The notes under the pieces: generated by a model
What the model saw: only the letters and a program-made list of their open reading frames with translations
Databases searched by the model: none
What the model was told of the DNA's origin: nothing
In this document: piece by piece, positions 34,508 through 44,997 of the stretch
How positions within the stretch are numbered: the stretch's first letter is position 1
Layout of the letters: each line of letters opens with the position of its first letter
NCBI GenBank assembly: GCA_949361645.1
Contig: OX442434.1
Span: 3,183,159-3,247,158, forward strand
Reading direction: 5' to 3'
Source: Spongilla lacustris
Taxonomy: Eukaryota; Porifera; Demospongiae; Spongillida; Spongillidae
DNA: 64,000 nt
Position numbers and translations under genes: made by a program

Positions 34508-36285
34508 GTGACCCTGATTTTGCTGTTATTAAAATCGACATGCAGAATGCTTTTAATCTTGTATCTAGGGATGCTGTTCTCCAACAATGTTTAATGCACT
34601 TTCCAGAGATTTACCCATGGACCTCCTGGTGTTACTCACAACATCCAAAACTTTGGCATCCTGTTGGTTCAATTTCCTCGGCATCAGGGGTTCAGCAAGG
34701 TGATCCTCTTGGCCCTCTACTGTTTGCTCTAGTCCTTCAATCAGTTCTGAAAAAGTTAGCAGCTGACCCTCAATGTCAACAGCTCTTGCTTAATGCCTGG
34801 TACTTAGATGATGGGGCCCTGGCTGGTCCAGGCTCTGCTGTGCTCAGAGCTCTAGAGGTCCTAGGTGCAGAAGGCAAGCCAAATGGTCTGATCCTTAACC
34901 CATCCAAATGTGAACTGTTCAGTCCTAATACAGATACCTTTCAACCTTTCGACTCCAGCATCCCTACATCAACTACACCTAACTTTGAAATCCTGGGGGC
35001 ACCAATTGGAAGTCCAGAATTTTGTGGTGAATACATTGAGGCAAAGAGAAAGCAGGCTTGTTCTCTTCTCCATCTTTTACCTCAGCTATGTGACCCTCAA
35101 GTATCCATCTTGCTACTTCGCCACTGTGCTAGCTTTTGTAAGCTGTCCCATTTAGGTCGCTCAGTTCCTCCGTGTGATTCTTCTCTAAGGCAGTTTATGC
35201 TCTTTGATGAAGATGTCCTCCACTGTTTGGAAGAATGTGCAGCCTTTGAACTTACACTTTTAGCCACCAAACAAGTTCAGCTACCATTACGGCATGGTGG
35301 TCTTGGATTGACATCAGTCTCTAACCACTCCTCCAGTGCATTTATTTCGTCTTTGTCCAATGCTATTGATGTCACCAGTGCTCCAAATGCTTCCCATCAC
35401 CTCAAACAGGCAATAGCACTCTACAACACAAAGATCAACTCTGCTGATGCAATAACATTTGAATCAGTGACTAGCTCTCCTCCACAACAGCACCATCTAT
35501 CAGGCAAAATTGAAGACAATTCCTTTCAGACTCTTCTTATCAACAGTACAGTCTGTACCAGAGCAAGACTCAGAGCAGTATCAGCCAGTAATGCTAATGC
35601 CTGGTTGAGAGCTATTCCTTGCATACACAATGACTTAGCTTTGGAGCCTCAAGAGATGCAAGTCCTATTAAAATGGTGGCTAGGTCTACCTGTCTTCTCA
35701 GCTGACAGTAAATGTCCCTTCTGCTCAAGTGCCCTTGATCCAGATTGCCACCACGCCCTTACATGTCGTTCTGGAGGGGATGTCATTGCACGGCACAATA
35801 AGCTGAGAGACTGTGTTGCCAACCTGTGCTCCAAAGCATGCTTATCTCCTCAACTGGAGAAAGGTCCAGGCATAGACTTTTCTAGGCCAGCTGATGTGCT
35901 GGTGCCAAACTGGTCCCTCTCCAACCCTGCAGCTTTTGACCTGAAAGTCATTCATCCGCTTAATACGGACTTGATTCTGGAAGCGAGTTTGGCTTCAGGC
36001 AACTCTGCAGAGGTTGGTGAGATTGAAAAGCATGCCAAGAATGATCAGATGTGTGCAAGGTTGGGCTGGACATGTATTCCATTAGTGGTGGAAGTCTATG
36101 GTGGTTGGGGATGTGAAGCCAAAGAATGCTACTCTAGATTGAGCAAGAGGCTAGCTATGCAAGTGGGAATCTGTGAAACTGAGGCACTGTGCCAAATGTA
36201 CTGCCTGCTGGCTGTCACACTGATGAGGCAGAATGCAAGAGCCATCCTCCTCAGATGTGCCCGTGCTCCCCTTCTTGAGTATTAA
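34508..36285 (+). CDS. LINE-like retrotransposon ORF: reverse transcriptase, CCHC knuckle, putative RLE
   Basis: The frame is open before ATG 34540 and includes FAVIKIDMQNAFN, RT motif A, so the element is 5' truncated. From ATG 34540 (581 residues): GVQQGDPLGPLLF (50-62, motif B), YLDDG (88-92, catalytic box), SKCELF, a thumb/connection region, a CCHC knuckle CPFC...HH...C (392-409), RHN (418-420), RPADV (449-453), AFDLKV (465-470) and a K-rich KHAKNDQMCARLGW segment. The last block fits a PD-(D/E)XK restriction-like endonuclease as in R2/R4/Dong-type LINEs (inference). It copies element RNA into a nicked target. No internal stop. Confidence 0.87.
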
Positions 36286-36308
36286 ACTTAATTGTGTTAT
36301 GTAATGAA

Positions 36309-36327
36309 ATTATTATTATTATTATTA

Positions 36328-36363
<36 letters not shown>
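36309..36363. repeat. (ATT)n between two tail-to-tail LINE copies
   Basis: ATT repeats with one G interruption. The plus-strand copy ends on its left and the minus-strand copy ends on its right. Confidence 0.95.
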
Positions 36364-36364
<1 letters not shown>

Positions 36365-36415
36365 ACAAAAAACACCTTATTTAAATGCATACACAATTAA
36401 ACTACTAATAGCAAG

Positions 36416-36934
36416 TTAGGAGGGTGGAAGCTCCCTGGCCAGGATGGCTCTAGCAATGGACCGAACCAGGACCACATTCAACCGGCCATAAATTTCAGCC
36501 ACAACTACTGCCTTGGGGGAAGACTGGTGAATGGCTAGGAAGGATGCCAGCCTGGAGAAGGTATCATGAGCCTGCTTGCCCCAATTGCCATAAGTCTCCA
36601 CTGCCAATGGGATGCAGGACCAGCCCAACTCTTGGCACTTGGGTCCATTGGAGTGGAGCTTGCGGGTCTCTGCTGCCAGGGCTGCCGCACCAGCCTGGTG
36701 ACATGATTCACCCAAGATGACAGAGCATAGTGGTGAGGTAATGGTCAGGTCTAGTGCCGCAGGTTTGCCTCTGTCCCAGCCAGCAATGAGGATGTCAGCA
36801 GGTCTGGTGTGGGCAAGGTCTCTGGTAAGGCCATGACCTCTCTCCACACTCACACTTAGGTGGGCACGACGACAAAGGTCAAATACCTCATCTCGTAGAC
36901 GATTATGGCGTGTGACCACATCCCCCCCATGCCT
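36416..36934 (-). pseudogene. LINE (RLE-type family), 5'-truncated copy
   Basis: Begins at GGDVVTRHNRLRDEV just inside an (ATT)n tract and continues through HTRPADILIAGW, AALDLTITSP, ETRKLHSNGPKCQELGW, LAVETYGNWGKQAHDTF and AEIYGRLNVVLVRSIARAI to a stop near 36416. The frame is intact but lacks RT and knuckle. The 3' untranslated part shares TTAATTGTGT with the plus-strand neighbour, so both copies keep the family 3' end. Confidence 0.85.
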
Positions 36935-36936
36935 GC

Positions 36937-36957
36937 ATTATTATTATTATTATTATT
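36937..36957. repeat. (ATT)7 at the 5' edge of the minus-strand LINE copy
   Basis: Seven ATT units, in the same plus-strand register as the tracts at 34483 and 36309. Confidence 0.95.
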
Positions 36958-37049
36958 GAATGTGCACATACATTTGTATTTAAAAAAACCAACTAAACTA
37001 AATAGACTAAACATCTAGGCCTACAGTCTATTTAAAAGTCTACTGGTGA

Positions 37050-37160
37050 TGCGGTTCGATAGATGTCACGATAATTATCTGACCTTGTCCTGGCTACTAT
37101 AAATTTGGGCAATATGTGAGGGCGAAGAATGTATAGCAGGAAAGAATCGAAGTGTTGGGT
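37050..37160 (-). repeat. 111-bp inverted repeat, right arm
   Basis: Partner of 34200-34310. Similarity stops sharply at both edges, as expected for terminal inverted repeats of one element. Confidence 0.95.
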
Positions 37161-37288
37161 GCATGGGACTTGATTTTGGAAATGTGAGCGGTATACATAA
37201 ATGATACACTTAGAATACCACTAATAATTACATACACAAATAGTTAAAACTGAATGCATCTGGTGAAGATGGCTGTGCAGCCTGCATG

Positions 37289-37478
37289 TTAAGGTGGTGA
37301 GTCTTGAGGCCAACTGGGAGAAAGCTTCAACAGTTTCACTCCCCAAGCATCAAACAACTCACATATCGAAACCAGTTTATGGCATTTAGTATCATTGGCC
37401 ACATACTTCCTCTCTTCAGCAGCTAGGGTAGCACAACAACCTGCAGATTCTCCCGCTTCGAGCAAAGTAAGGTTATTA
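37289..37478 (-). pseudogene. LINE (RLE-type family), short fragment
   Basis: NNLTLLEAGESAGCCATLAA followed by EERKYVANDTKCHKL matches the segment after the putative nuclease core of the other copies. It sits just outside the right 111-bp arm. Both ends are truncated. Confidence 0.7.
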
Positions 37479-37499
37479 ATCACAGAAATAGTTGATATT

Positions 37500-38040
37500 A
37501 ATAGTTATGTACTTATGGTTTAGTCTCGTTCCCAAAAACCATCTAGCCGCAGTGCGGATGGATTAATCACCACTACGCGGATAGTGGGTCTGGAGAAACT
37601 AATGGGCTTTTGGATTTTTAACGGGACAATCGGATTGCAGCTATGCGGTAACTTGAATATTAATTAGAAATCTTGCATGATAGTCACGCGCTTAACATAC
37701 AAAAGCATTACTCTAGCTCTAGAGCAATGGTTGGTTGTAGAAAGCTTCATGAAGGGTCAGGATGTGCTCTTCAGTCTTCCTACTGGGATAGGCTCTGGAA
37801 GAGGTTCACGCACTCACGGAGCAACGTTGAAGAATTAAGTGACATCCTACGCTGTCTATATTAATATGTTATAAGCCCCAAAATGCTCCTTACCGACTCC
37901 CAATGGCATAGCATGATACGCACGTCCCTTTGCCCCCAAAATCCTGAATCCGCTTGTTTGTAAAGCACTCGCATGGATATCGGCAAAGCCTGCCATTGTT
38001 ACATCACCACAATGGGCTATTCCATTATTTAATTATACAC
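37500..38040. other. No recognisable gene
   Basis: The open frame at 37673-37864 has no family similarity that I can see and no flanking exon structure. Confidence 0.45.
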
Positions 38041-38059
38041 CCCTACAGATGACAATAAA

Positions 38060-38250
38060 TGGTGTCCAGGGGGGTATAGTGAATATGTCCCGGGGGGTGG
38101 TCATTTAAATGGGGTATAATAGAAGTTTGTCCAGGGGTGGGTGGGTGGAACAACATAGAAGCTTGTCCAGGGGGGTGGGAAAACAAAATAGGCACTTGTC
38201 CAGGGGGCATTTACAAGTCTGTCCCGGGGGGGGGGGGGGGGGGGGGTACG
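38060..38250. repeat. Degenerate G-rich tandem repeat
   Basis: Four or more imperfect copies of a TTGTCCAGGGGGGTGGG-type unit, ending in a pure G run (38225-38247). Potential G-quadruplex. The open frame at 38109-38612 runs through it and is not a convincing gene. Confidence 0.75.
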
Positions 38251-38754
38251 ATTGTAATTCTTGTCACCTGTTAAATAGTGGAATTGTGGTCCCCTTTAAA
38301 CACATGTTGTTTGAAGTGCTCAACAGCAATCGGATGAAGAAACAGAAGAAAATCAAATTGTCAACTGTGCGCATCAAAATAAGAGCAAGAAAGGCTACAG
38401 ATGGTACGATATACTATATGCATAGGCCTTCGGCTGTAGATATACGATTCAGTGCACATTCATGCCCGCACGCGTATTGTTTAGATGACGATGGCATTGG
38501 TCAGAATAGTGTCTGTAATAACGGTTACTTTGGGGTGAACGATTACTTTTATGAATACGATGCTATAGCATGGACAGAGGCCCTGGTGAATATGATGGCG
38601 ATACGATGGTGAAGACGCTGAAGATGATGCTGCTAGCATTTTCACAATCATTTTATGTCTGACTACTTTACATAGATGCTGTTCCAACAGTGGATACGTC
38701 TGCATCAATGGTGCCTTTGCATGTGAATATCTATATTGTATTAATTTTCCTATA

Positions 38755-38877
38755 GATCTTCATGAGGATGGGGGTGCCAAAGGTAATTACATCTGACCAG
38801 GGTGGCCATGAACTCATGTGCAAAACTTCTTAACATCGAACATCATCTTACAACTCGAGCCTTACCATCCACAGGTA
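38755..38877 (+). pseudogene. Retroviral-type integrase fragment
   Basis: MGVPKVITSDQGGHEL contains the second catalytic Asp context (SDQG) of an integrase core; after a frameshift comes HLTTRA and then YHPQ. This is the GIN1/KRBA2-like or Gypsy-derived type. It is broken by frameshifts and is about 40 codons long. Confidence 0.65.
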
Positions 38878-39725
38878 ATCATTAATTTTTACCATGCACA
38901 GACTAGGCATTTGTATTAGGATGTTAAATTACATTGTATTACAAGCATAACAACTTCATAGATAGTGACACTATGTAAAAAGGGTTGTTATACACTAGTG
39001 TATAACATCAATTAGTGGTGTATAACACTGCATATTGAGACGTTATACACACGTATACACAATAACGTCTATATACACACTGTTATATAGTAGTGTATAA
39101 CAATACCTTTTTCATAGTGTGAATTGTAAAAGATGCACTGCTTTCTATGTTTATCATGTCTGCATATATATAATGCTCATTGTAAGAGAAAGAGTGGTTT
39201 ATTGGAGCCAAATTTTTACACTGTCTGAGCTCACAGTCCAGCGGTTTAAATAAGTCTGCAATAGTGTGTTTCATCTATTGGTAATATCAGAAACTAGGAG
39301 CATATGTTTTTAAGATGAGATGATGAATAATCAACTGGTGTTTCAAATGGCAAAAGTATTGAATTAATAATTTATGTATACGTGCACATTGTATAGCAAT
39401 AGTACAGTCACAGAGAAGCAAATGAAATCAACTTGGACATGTCAACAGTGAAAATAACTTTGATTTATGTTTAATTTTCCTGTGCATATAAGTATGTAAC
39501 ATGTGACATGTGGCTTTGAATCAATTAAGGTACAATCTGTAGCTACACCAAAACATGCTTTTCAGATCGAAGCATCTGAAGAGGGAGGTCAATTAGGCAA
39601 AGTGTTCTTCCATGCTGCCAAACTAAGAGGGACTAGCATTTTGCATGCCTTGTACAAATAAATTATTCAATGGGACTTTTAGCTCTACAAACCAAATGGT
39701 AAAAATTGGGGGAAGAGGGAGGAGG

Positions 39726-39875
39726 GGGGACCAAATTTTTCAAGGGGGGATCATTTATTTCAGCTGGAAAAAGGGGGACCAAATTTTTCAAAGGGGGATC
39801 ATTTATTTCAGCTGGAAAAAGGGGGGCCAAATTTTTCAAAGGGAGACTGATTTTTTCTGAAAATATTGGTCCTCC
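39726..39875. repeat. 48-bp tandem repeat, 2.5-3 units
   Basis: CCAAATTTTTCAAAGGGGGA recurs at 39731, 39779 and 39827, period 48 (a multiple of three), so several frames stay open on both strands. Decayed copies continue to about 39920. Confidence 0.9.
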
Positions 39876-40029
39876 CGGACCATTTTTTTCTGAAATATTT
39901 AGTCCGGGGGACTGTTTTTGGATGGAACAATTGTTACGTGACAGTACTCTTTCAGCCATGCCTTTTGCTAAAACTGCATCACTCAATAAACCCGGTCATT
40001 TTCATGCCCAGCTGCAAATACATGTAGAG

Positions 40030-40315
40030 GAGATGCTGACAGTACGTTTAAAGGGCAGGATATATACTTACCCAAACTCTCACATCCTTTGATAACCCTG
40101 GCCAGAAATACTTTGTGCAATCTTCGCATGCGTTCTATCGCGACCTTCGTGGTTTCCTGCTGGTCCGATATGGCAACCATTAAATATCTGCTTTCTTGTC
40201 TTCGGATCGATCTTTGATATAAAGAGAAAGCGCATCCCCTTTATTAGATTTTGTACAAATGACTTGATACTGCCCATCTTGCACTCGGTACTGCTTTGCT
40301 CTTTTGCGAATGGCA
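40030..40315 (-). pseudogene. Integrase zinc-binding (H2C2) fragment
   Basis: RKRAKQYRVQDGQYQVICTK, then in another frame FNGCHIGPAGNHEGRDRTHA, then WPGLSKDVRVWV in a third. The H-x-H...K-I...YWP-like pattern is the N-terminal zinc domain of a GIN1/KRBA2-type integrase. At least two frameshifts. It could derive from the same element family as 38755-38877 and 56200-56565. Confidence 0.65.
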
Positions 40316-40359
40316 CACTTGTCTTTTTTTTTTGTTGCATCCTAAGGATATTTGGAACG

Positions 40360-40404
40360 GGGGGGCCAATTATTGGGGGTGCCGATTTTCCCATGACACC
40401 GGCC
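40360..40404. repeat. Element end with GGGGGTGCCGATTTTCC and TGACACCGG
   Basis: The same end occurs at 24630-24678. Confidence 0.6.
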
Positions 40405-40433
40405 ATGCATGAGGCTGTCACAATCACTGTCCA

Positions 40434-41175
40434 AACTAGTTCAAACAAAAACTATAAGACCACGCCTGTTGGCCGGTGAGATATTGGTAGCCATGAAGCT
40501 GATGATTTTATGATGCCATTGATAAACTATTTAGCGGTCTCCTAGATGGGGAGGGTGCTTCAGCAGTTAGCATTTTCACTCCACGGGAGCTGCGTGTCGT
40601 AGCAGGAGGGAGGAAGGGGGGTGGGGGTGGGAGATTGTCCTATATGTATAATTGATTAAGGGGGTGGGGTACCATCCCGCCGCGTACAGCACCGAGGCAT
40701 GGGACTCCGACACTGAAAAATTAAAAGTAGTCTTTAAAGGGCTTGTGCTATGAATTAAAATTTAAGTTATCTGCTGCATAGTATGCGCCCTTCATGTGTC
40801 ATGTGAGAATGCAACACAATATAAATTAATGCACGATCCGCCATAGGTTAATTGGTACATGTACAGTAATATTCAAAATAAATCACGTGATGAAACAGCT
40901 CTATAGGTGCATGTCAATGACTCCCGTGTATTGATTCCTCGGCGCTTATAGGGCTAGGCATAAATGTCTCCCGATCACTCAGATATCACCCTAGCCCTGA
41001 CACTAATTTAGTTCAGGCGGAGTCCAGGCTACTTTTCCGAAAGGGCATTGTACCAAGGCTTCAGCCAGTTTATTGGTGGTGACTCTGCGTTAATATAACG
41101 CTGAACTTGAACCATATGGATGAAGCTCTCATGTTAATTGATGTAAATCAATATACGGCACTGTTATACCGCGCA
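40434..41175. repeat. Segmental duplication, copy 1
   Basis: Aligns in direct orientation with 44998-45770. Shared blocks include CACTGAAAAATTAAAA, AATAAATCACGTGATGAAAC and GGGCTAGGCATAAATG. Noncoding. 41180-41640 after it shows nothing recognisable. Confidence 0.85.
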
Positions 41176-41647
41176 CCGGCATGCATTACATGAACAAATG
41201 AATCCATGCTACTGATCTAATTAAAAAGCTGCAGATGCATCAAGGGATATTCGCCGCTTCAGAGCAGTAGACTTATCCCCAGGCCCTTATGGTGTAAGGA
41301 ATTTCACACTGCGTTCATGCTATCACTATAGAACTGCATGCATATAAATTTTTAAGTATAATGTATACTATACAATTGCAAAAGTGCTAAATTAATATAG
41401 GACTACATTATGTTTTAATTATACCGGTATATGTATCTTTGGCCCTTTGTTTACACCTTTGCCTTCAAAACCCAGTAGTTAACTTTCTCCGCAGAAAGAA
41501 ACGAAACCAAACCTGTATGCATGTGTGCAGCCTTGCACGGTTGCACCCCAACATGCATGCAGTGTTGGTTACCCCTTATAGCTAGTGCACACATGCACAT
41601 GCACATACGTGCAGCTTAGTACAAACTATATGCAGGTTCTTACGAAG

Positions 41648-43110
41648 CGATCGCGGTCATTTACATGTATATGTATCAACAGCAAACAAAAAACAAAACA
41701 AAAAAAGACGCTGCACTTATGCTTCATCAGTTCCTTGCCATTCATGCAGCCTGCGTACCGAGCTAGAGGCATTCGAGGGTGCTGCATTCTATAGGTTCTC
41801 TTATGGAAAAAGATTGTACAACGACACTAGTACTGATATGATGAAGTTTACAATTTACACACCTAGCCCATAAATGCATGCATTTAAAGAATCTTCCCAT
41901 GATTTGTGAGTGCGTAACGTGGAGGAGGTTTCACACAACGGTATCAGACTACATTACTACAATACATGGACATACTTAGACGGTACTCTACACATCATCC
42001 GTTAATTATATGCTCATAAAAGGCATTATCTATGAATATGAATCGCAGCGAGCTAGGTCGAGTTGTTTAAGTTCAAGCAGTGTTTAATACATGTATATAT
42101 TAACGATCGCGGTCATTTCAACACCAACAAAAAGGACGCTGCACGCGTACGCATGTTTATCAGTTTCTTGCCATTCATGTGCAGCCTACGCCTGGCTATA
42201 TCAGAGCAGCCGGTTGGAAGTTGCCAACTCCGTTTATGCTTGCATGCGTTTGTAACAGTATATATATTTTAAATCGATCGAGACATTCGAGGGCGCTGCA
42301 TGCTATAGGCTCTCTTTATGAAAAAAAAAAACTTTTACAACGACACTAGTACTGATATGATGAAGTTTACAATTTTCTCACATGCACCTAGCCCATAAAT
42401 GCATGCATTTTTAAAAAGAAACATCCCTTAACATGATATGAGTGCATAACGTGGAGGAGGCCGGACATACTTATAGACGGTACTCTACACATCATCCGTT
42501 ATATGCTCATAAAAGGCATTATCTATGAATATGAATCGCAGCGAGCTAATATATTGACGATCGTGGTCATTTTTGTGTATATTAACACTAAGAAAAAAAG
42601 GACGCTGCACGCACGTTTTATCAGTTTCTTGCCATTCATGTGCATGAAACCTACAACTGGCTATATCAGAGCTGCTAGAAGTTGTTAACTCCGTTTACTC
42701 AGTCTTGCATGCATTTGTAACCGTACATATAGTCTTTATTTGTTTTAGGCATTCGAGGGCGCTGCATGCCATAGGTTCTCTTTACGGAAAAAGCCTTTAT
42801 ACAACGACACTAGTACTGATATGATGAAGTTTAAAATTTACACACCTAGCCCATAAATGCATGCATTTAAAGAAACATCCCATGATTTGTATGTATAATA
42901 TGCTTGATCCTGAGTGCATAACGTGGAGGATGTCTGGTGGAACCAGACTACATTACTACAATGCATGTACATGGACGTACTCTAGACATCATCCGTTATA
43001 TGCTCATAAAAGCATTATCTTGTTCGTACATGAATATGAATCAGAGCGAGCTTCATGTAGATCGAGGTGTCCAAGTTCAAGCAGTGCTTATTACATGCAT
43101 GTAAATATTA
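41648..43110. repeat. 455-bp tandem repeat, about 3.2 units
   Basis: Units start at CGATCGCGGTCATTT at 41648, 42104 and 42558 (periods 456 and 454). Each contains ACGACACTAGTACTGATATG, CCTAGCCCATAAATGCATGC and TAACGTGGAGGA. A decayed piece of the same repeat is at 49900-50140. Short open frames recur in each unit but drift, so coding is unlikely. Confidence 0.92.
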
Positions 43111-43217
43111 ACGTATGCATATAGAGCCACCATCTAGAGATAAAATGATAAGCAGGCTAAAAGAGTATCTGCCTTTTAAGAACAGATAAATATGCTTGGC
43201 GGCATGGCATGCATTCA

Positions 43218-43270
43218 GTCCAATGATGAATCTGCTTATAATACAGAATTTTACATTATCTCATATCCTT
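43218..43270. repeat. Perfect 53-bp direct repeat, copy 1
   Basis: Identical to 43740-43792. The region between includes a T homopolymer (about 43421-43446) and a dispersed repeat piece also seen at 52385. Confidence 0.95.
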
Positions 43271-43739
43271 ATTCCGTTCCCTTTTACACAACCATTGTAT
43301 ACAGAAAATTATAATCAGTTGTCTTCATACTATAACCCTTGTGTGGCCACATGCATGTTCAAATCACAAATCCAAGAAGAGAATTAAATCGTTTTATAGA
43401 GGAACACCAGCCATGAATGAATTTTTTTTTTTTTTTTTTTTTTTTTGCATTCCATAAGCAATGATGTGCAATTTAAATCAGTAAAACTGAAGGGAATAGA
43501 GTGATACTGTAGTGGCCCACAATTAAGCAATTAGTGAAGTTTTATGTCCATACTTTTGCTAATATCAATGATGAAAGTAGTGATTAACAATGCGATTTTG
43601 GTATATAAGCATGGACATGCCATTATTTACATGCATCTGGGCTACCGTGCCGATTGTGCATATATATAATAGACGCGCGAAGCAATGTTCATGCAAAACT
43701 GAGGCATGCGCGTGCACCAACGTATAAGAAATGAATGAC

Positions 43740-43792
43740 GTCCAATGATGAATCTGCTTATAATACAGAATTTTACATTATCTCATATCCTT
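43740..43792. repeat. Perfect 53-bp direct repeat, copy 2
   Basis: Ends right at the promoter of C1q-like gene B; its end resembles the sequence before the promoter of gene A, so this is probably the original copy. Confidence 0.95.
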
Positions 43793-43798
43793 GGCCGC

Positions 43799-43820
43799 GG
43801 GTACTTAAGCGCTGTCACTG
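43799..43820 (+). promoter_or_regulatory. Conserved upstream block of C1q-like gene B
   Basis: Identical 22 bp to the block upstream of gene A (30457-30478). Confidence 0.55.
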
Positions 43821-43859
43821 CTCATTTATAGACATAATTCAATATATACGTGACCAAAA

Positions 43860-44735
43860 ATGTCGTTCCGGACAGGAGTGCGCTGCATCAGTCTTGTCCT
43901 ATTTCTCGGCACTTCTTGCAGTTTGGCGGCCTATAATTGTGATTCAGTGAGTATACATTGCTTTAGGACATTGCCCGCATGCTTTGCATTTACATGCTGT
44001 ATGAATTTTACATTGTTTCCTAGTAGCTATAAATAGGTTTAAATAGTTTACCTCATCCAATCTGCTCCGCTATATAGTCTAAGTTCAAATTTGCTGGCTT
44101 CCAAGCTGGCTTGGGGTCAGCCGCATCGCTCCTTCCTAATACGACGTCTGTATTACATGGCTATACTTCTGTAAGGCACCTTTCCGTTATATATATAGCG
44201 GTGTTCCATTAATTTTGCTTTGCTCTGCGCGGTTGGGTCAACAGCTGAAGGATGGCATCTTTGCTCTGGAGATCACTGTGGCGGTCTTGAGCGGAGAAGT
44301 CACCCTCCTGCACAGTGGAGTGTACTTTTTTTCTACCACTGTCCACTTCACTACTGTGGCTAATGACACGTGCGACGTTGACAGCAACATAAGGATCGCT
44401 ATTTGTACGGATTCGGATTGCACCGGCAAGGCGTGAGTACATTTGTCTCCTGAGTCCTGAGTCCCTCCCATGTGATTCAATTTATTTACCGTATAGTTCT
44501 CTGCAAACTATTGGTGGAACGTGTGAAAAGAAGTTTGCAATGACAGCCACGGGGCTTTTGCTTCTAACAGTAAGCCTGGGAGTGCATGGTATATGTATAA
44601 ACTGTTGCATTCTTATTTTGCACTTAACTTAAGTCGAAGCAAACGGTGAGTGTACACATCTTCTACAACGGAAAATTTCCACTAACCATCGAAACAGCAT
44701 CAATGCTTTCAGGCTACCTTCTAGCTTGTACATAG
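43860..44735 (+). CDS. Secreted C1q-like protein, gene B (5 exons)
   Basis: Exons 43860-43946, 44078-44170, 44245-44432, 44497-44569 and 44640-44735, in phase. Signal peptide ISLVLFLGTSCSLA. Exon 3 is almost identical to gene A (one codon shorter, ANDTC versus ANDDTC), while exon 1 and the last exon differ more (MSFRTGVRC; TASMLSGYLLACT). The same C1q-like landmarks are present (HSGVYFFSTTVHF, VSVHIFYNGKF). The conserved F in the C1q F-S-G-Y-L end is L here. Gene order relative to gene A is direct, about 13 kb apart. Function inferred from fold only: secreted, possibly recognition or immune. Confidence 0.82.
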
Positions 44736-44997
44736 GGATCCAGCTTTGCCATTATTATAATTAGACTGATCAACTTGAATGTATGATCTTCCGCAGAATT
44801 TGTACAATAATCTTACATGAAGTGCAAGCGTTGCAAGTGCCTGCCAACTTGCCCTGCATGCATGGCCTGAGTCAACGTATACACTTAGGGCGGTTTATTG
44901 GTATTACGTAATCATTTATATATTAAATCCTACCACGCGCCGCCATATGCCGCTATGCATACTATCATTTATTAAGTATTTAGAAGGTACTATGACG

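Noticed and set aside
38109..38612. 167-residue open frame
   Set aside because: The first third is G-rich repeat; the rest has no recognisable domain and no splice-supported partner.
39706..40092. 128-residue frame with repeated TKFFKGG units
   Set aside because: Produced by the 48-bp tandem repeat, which is open on both strands.
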